NCBI RefSeq assembly: GCF_036634195.1
Contig: NZ_JAZIFY010000001.1
Location: 1-64,000, forward strand
DNA length: 64,000 nucleotides
Direction of reading: 5' to 3'
DNA from: Streptomyces sp. P9-A4
GTDB taxonomy: Bacteria; Actinomycetota; Actinomycetes; Streptomycetales; Streptomycetaceae
Positions 62,293 through 64,000 of this stretch are shown here, one piece after another. Numbering within the stretch: position 1 is the first letter of the stretch; each line of letters opens with the position of its first letter. Position numbers and translations under genes: made by a program. The notes under the pieces were generated by a model. That model worked only from the letters and a program-made list of their open reading frames with translations, did not search any database and had not been told where the DNA came from.

Positions 62293-63216
62293 TCAGGCGG
62301 GGGCGTCGGTGAGGACGACCGAGCGGGTCAGGTTCCGGGGGGTGTCCGGGTTCAGGCCCTGGGCCTCCGCGACGGCCACCGCGAGCCGCTGGGCCCTGAT
62401 CAGGTCCGCGAGCGGGTCGAGGTCGCTCTCGGAGAGCGTGCCGCCGACCTTGCGCACGTCGTCCGCGAGCCCGGCAGGCAGGGTGCCGAAGCCCCAGGTG
62501 ACGCGGCCGGGGCCGGTGATGCTGATGGGGCCGTGGCGGTACTCCATCGCGGGGTAGGCCTCGGTCCAGGCGCCGGCCGCCTCGCGCATCTTCAGCCCGG
62601 CCTCCAGGGCGAGTCCGTAGGTCCAGCCGGTGCCGAGAAAGGTGAACTGCTCCGCCGTGCGGATGCTCTCGTCGAGCGGGGAGGCGAGAGCCAGTTCGGC
62701 GTCGCGCGCGGCGTCCTCCACGGTGGCGACGCCCTCGGGCAGGGCGTCCTCGGACTCCAGGTGCGCGCGGAACAGGGCGAGCACCGTGGTCGCGAAGCGG
62801 GTCTGGACCACCGACTCCTCGTCCGCGAAGTCCAGGACGGCGACCTCGTCGGCGAGGTCCATCACCGGGGTGGTGGGGTCGGCGGTGACGGCGCCCGTGG
62901 GGACGGTGCCGCGCAGCCGGGACAGGACGGCGAGGACCTCGCTGGTGGTTCCGGAGCGGGTGATGGCCACGACCCGGTCGTAGTGGCGGCCGTAGGGGAA
63001 CTCCGAGGCGGCGAAGGCGTCGGTCTCGCCGTGACCGCCGGACTCGCGCAGCTCCGCGTAGGCCAGCGCCATGAACCAGGAGGTGCCGCAGCCGATGACC
63101 GCCACGCGCTCGCCTCGCCGGGGCAGGGCGGCGGTGTGCTGGGGCAGGGTGCGGGCCGCCTGGCGCCAGGTCGTCGGCTGGGAAGCGATCTCCACGGCGG
63201 TACGGGTGGTGCTCAT
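62293..63216 (-). CDS. SIS-domain sugar isomerase (AgaS/GlmS-type)
   Basis: A 307-residue protein with tandem SIS domains and no glutaminase part. The first phosphosugar-binding loop is VAVIGCGTSWFMALAYAELR, followed by VVAITRSGTTSEVLAVLSRL. The second domain has FTFLGTGWTYGLALEAGLKM and the closing EYRHGPISITG. It resembles AgaS/FrlB-like amino-sugar-6-phosphate deaminases or isomerases. GGAG lies upstream of ATG 63216. It probably converts an N-acetyl- or amino-hexose phosphate to the ketose phosphate fed to the aldolase, an inference from neighbourhood and family. Confidence 0.85.
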   Translation of the reverse strand: MSTTRTAVEIASQPTTWRQAARTLPQHTAALPRRGERVAVIGCGTSWFMALAYAELRESGGHGETDAFAASEFPYGRHYDRVVAITRSGTTSEVLAVLSRLRGTVPTGAVTADPTTPVMDLADEVAVLDFADEESVVQTRFATTVLALFRAHLESEDALPEGVATVEDAARDAELALASPLDESIRTAEQFTFLGTGWTYGLALEAGLKMREAAGAWTEAYPAMEYRHGPISITGPGRVTWGFGTLPAGLADDVRKVGGTLSESDLDPLADLIRAQRLAVAVAEAQGLNPDTPRNLTRSVVLTDAPA

Positions 63217-63365
63217 GGCCGGTCTCCTTGCAAGGTGAGTGCGATGCAATGACTGAAGTTGTTCGAAGCTGGGCTCATTCAAGCAGAAACATGCATCCTC
63301 TTTCCAGATCCCGCACGCGTCGGCGGATAGAATCGGACGCGCGCACGAGCCCGAGGGAGGGACCC

Positions 63366-64000
63366 ATGCCCAAGCACGAGCGGTGGAACACGCTCCTTGA
63401 ACTCCTCGCAGCCTCGGGGAAGCTGGAGGTCGAGGAGGCGGCGTCCACGCTGGATGTCTCCGCCGCCACGATCCGCCGGGACCTCGACGAGCTGGCCGAG
63501 CAGCAGCTGCTGGTACGGACCCGGGGCGGCGCGGTCGCGCACGGCGTCTCGTACGAGCTGCCCCTGCGGTACAAGTCGACCCGGCACGCCCCGCAGAAGC
63601 GCCGGATCGCGGAGGCGGCGGCCGACCTGGTCGCGCCGGGCGAGGTCGTCGGCCTCAACGGCGGGACGACCACGACCGAGGTGGCCCGCGCGCTCGCGCT
63701 GCGGTTCGCGAGCGGTCGCCCGGAGGGCCCGGGGAGCACCGCGCCCGCCGGGCCCGCCCTGACCGTGGTCACCAACGCGCTCAACATCGCGGGCGAGCTG
63801 GCGGTGCGCCCGCAGATCAAGATCGTGACAACCGGCGGGGTGGCCCGCCCCCAGACGTACGAGCTGGTGGGGCCGCTGACGGTCGGCGTGCTGAACGAGG
63901 TCGTCCTCGATGTGGTGGTCCTGGGGGTCGACGGGGTCGACCCGCACCTGGGCGTGATGGCCCATCAGGAGGACGAGGCGAGCATCAGCCGGCTCTTCGC
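63366..64000 (+). CDS. DeoR-family repressor (incomplete at window end)
   Basis: At least 211 residues lie in the window; the C-terminus is beyond it. The N-terminal winged helix reads RWNTLLELLAASGKLEVEEA, then LDVSAATIRRDLDELAEQQL and the VRTRGGAV hairpin. The phosphosugar-sensing domain starts with VVGLNGGTTTTEVARALALR (the G-G-T/S-T-x-x-x loop) and includes TGGVARPQTYELVGPL. GAGGGAGG lies upstream of ATG 63366. Divergent from the SIS and aldolase genes by 149 bp, it is the probable regulator of both, with a phosphosugar as inducer. Confidence 0.88.
   Translation, partial: MPKHERWNTLLELLAASGKLEVEEAASTLDVSAATIRRDLDELAEQQLLVRTRGGAVAHGVSYELPLRYKSTRHAPQKRRIAEAAADLVAPGEVVGLNGGTTTTEVARALALRFASGRPEGPGSTAPAGPALTVVTNALNIAGELAVRPQIKIVTTGGVARPQTYELVGPLTVGVLNEVVLDVVVLGVDGVDPHLGVMAHQEDEASISRLF

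Overview
The window is high-GC actinobacterial DNA, almost certainly from a Streptomyces chromosome. The evidence is strong G/C at third codon positions, frequent GTG and TTG starts, GGAG-type ribosome binding sites, and many families typical of the genus: DUF402/FomD-like, DUF4097 with a HicB-like ribbon-helix-helix protein, an HSP90-family protein with a giant TPR partner, a Tat-dependent sugar-binding lipoprotein, a fused ferredoxin-NADP reductase, and GlxA, PadR-HAAS and DDN-type proteins. No rRNA, tRNA or CRISPR array was recognised. All calls come from reading the sequence; no database search was run.

Layout. 1-7.76 kb is a pile of mobile elements: a Tn3 TnpA scrap, a ~2.2 kb IS4/IS701-like element carrying a passenger gene, an IS110-family element, a broken IS5-type transposase and a complete ISAzo13-type element with a 5-bp target duplication. 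Two chromosomal-looking genes (an unknown protein and a PH-domain membrane protein) are trapped between them. 7.76-8.75 kb has no supported gene. 8.7-14.7 kb holds small accessory genes: a DUF11 protein, DUF402, a GNAT acetyltransferase, a Doc-like toxin with antitoxin, an unknown protein, a lone TOPRIM protein, a methyltransferase remnant and a 56-residue protein. 14.75-18.8 kb is a minus-strand group (RHH regulator, DUF4097, DrrA/DrrB-like ABC exporter) carrying two arrays of the palindrome TGGCGCCA on a helical-turn spacing. 19-20.2 kb is an MFS exporter.

20.3-27.9 kb is a sugar-uptake operon: class V aminotransferase, binding protein, two permeases, GH36 alpha-galactosidase and LacI regulator. 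28-34.6 kb holds a TIGR03086 protein, a small conserved protein, and an oxidation module (Baeyer-Villiger-type monooxygenase, diiron AurF-like oxygenase, fused ferredoxin-NADP reductase) with a divergent TetR regulator. 35-41.1 kb is a three-gene plus-strand operon: helical-repeat protein, HSP90-family ATPase and a 1014-residue TPR protein. It is followed by a membrane protein and DinB.

43.4-52.4 kb contains secreted carbohydrate enzymes (GH3 with a Calx-beta domain, GH16 with ricin lectin), a PadR-HAAS pair, a secreted alpha/beta hydrolase, GAPDH and a GlxA regulator. 52.6-56 kb is an oxidative-stress block (tpx; Fur-type regulator divergent from katG, with a palindrome inside the katG promoter spacer). 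56.2-61.2 kb carries a penicillin-binding-like serine hydrolase, a GNAT, an unknown protein, a PLP dehydratase, an alpha/beta hydrolase and a deazaflavin-dependent nitroreductase-family protein. A repeat resembling a MITE follows at 61.17 kb. The right edge is an amino-sugar or ketose-phosphate module (class II aldolase, SIS isomerase and a divergent DeoR regulator cut by the window end).
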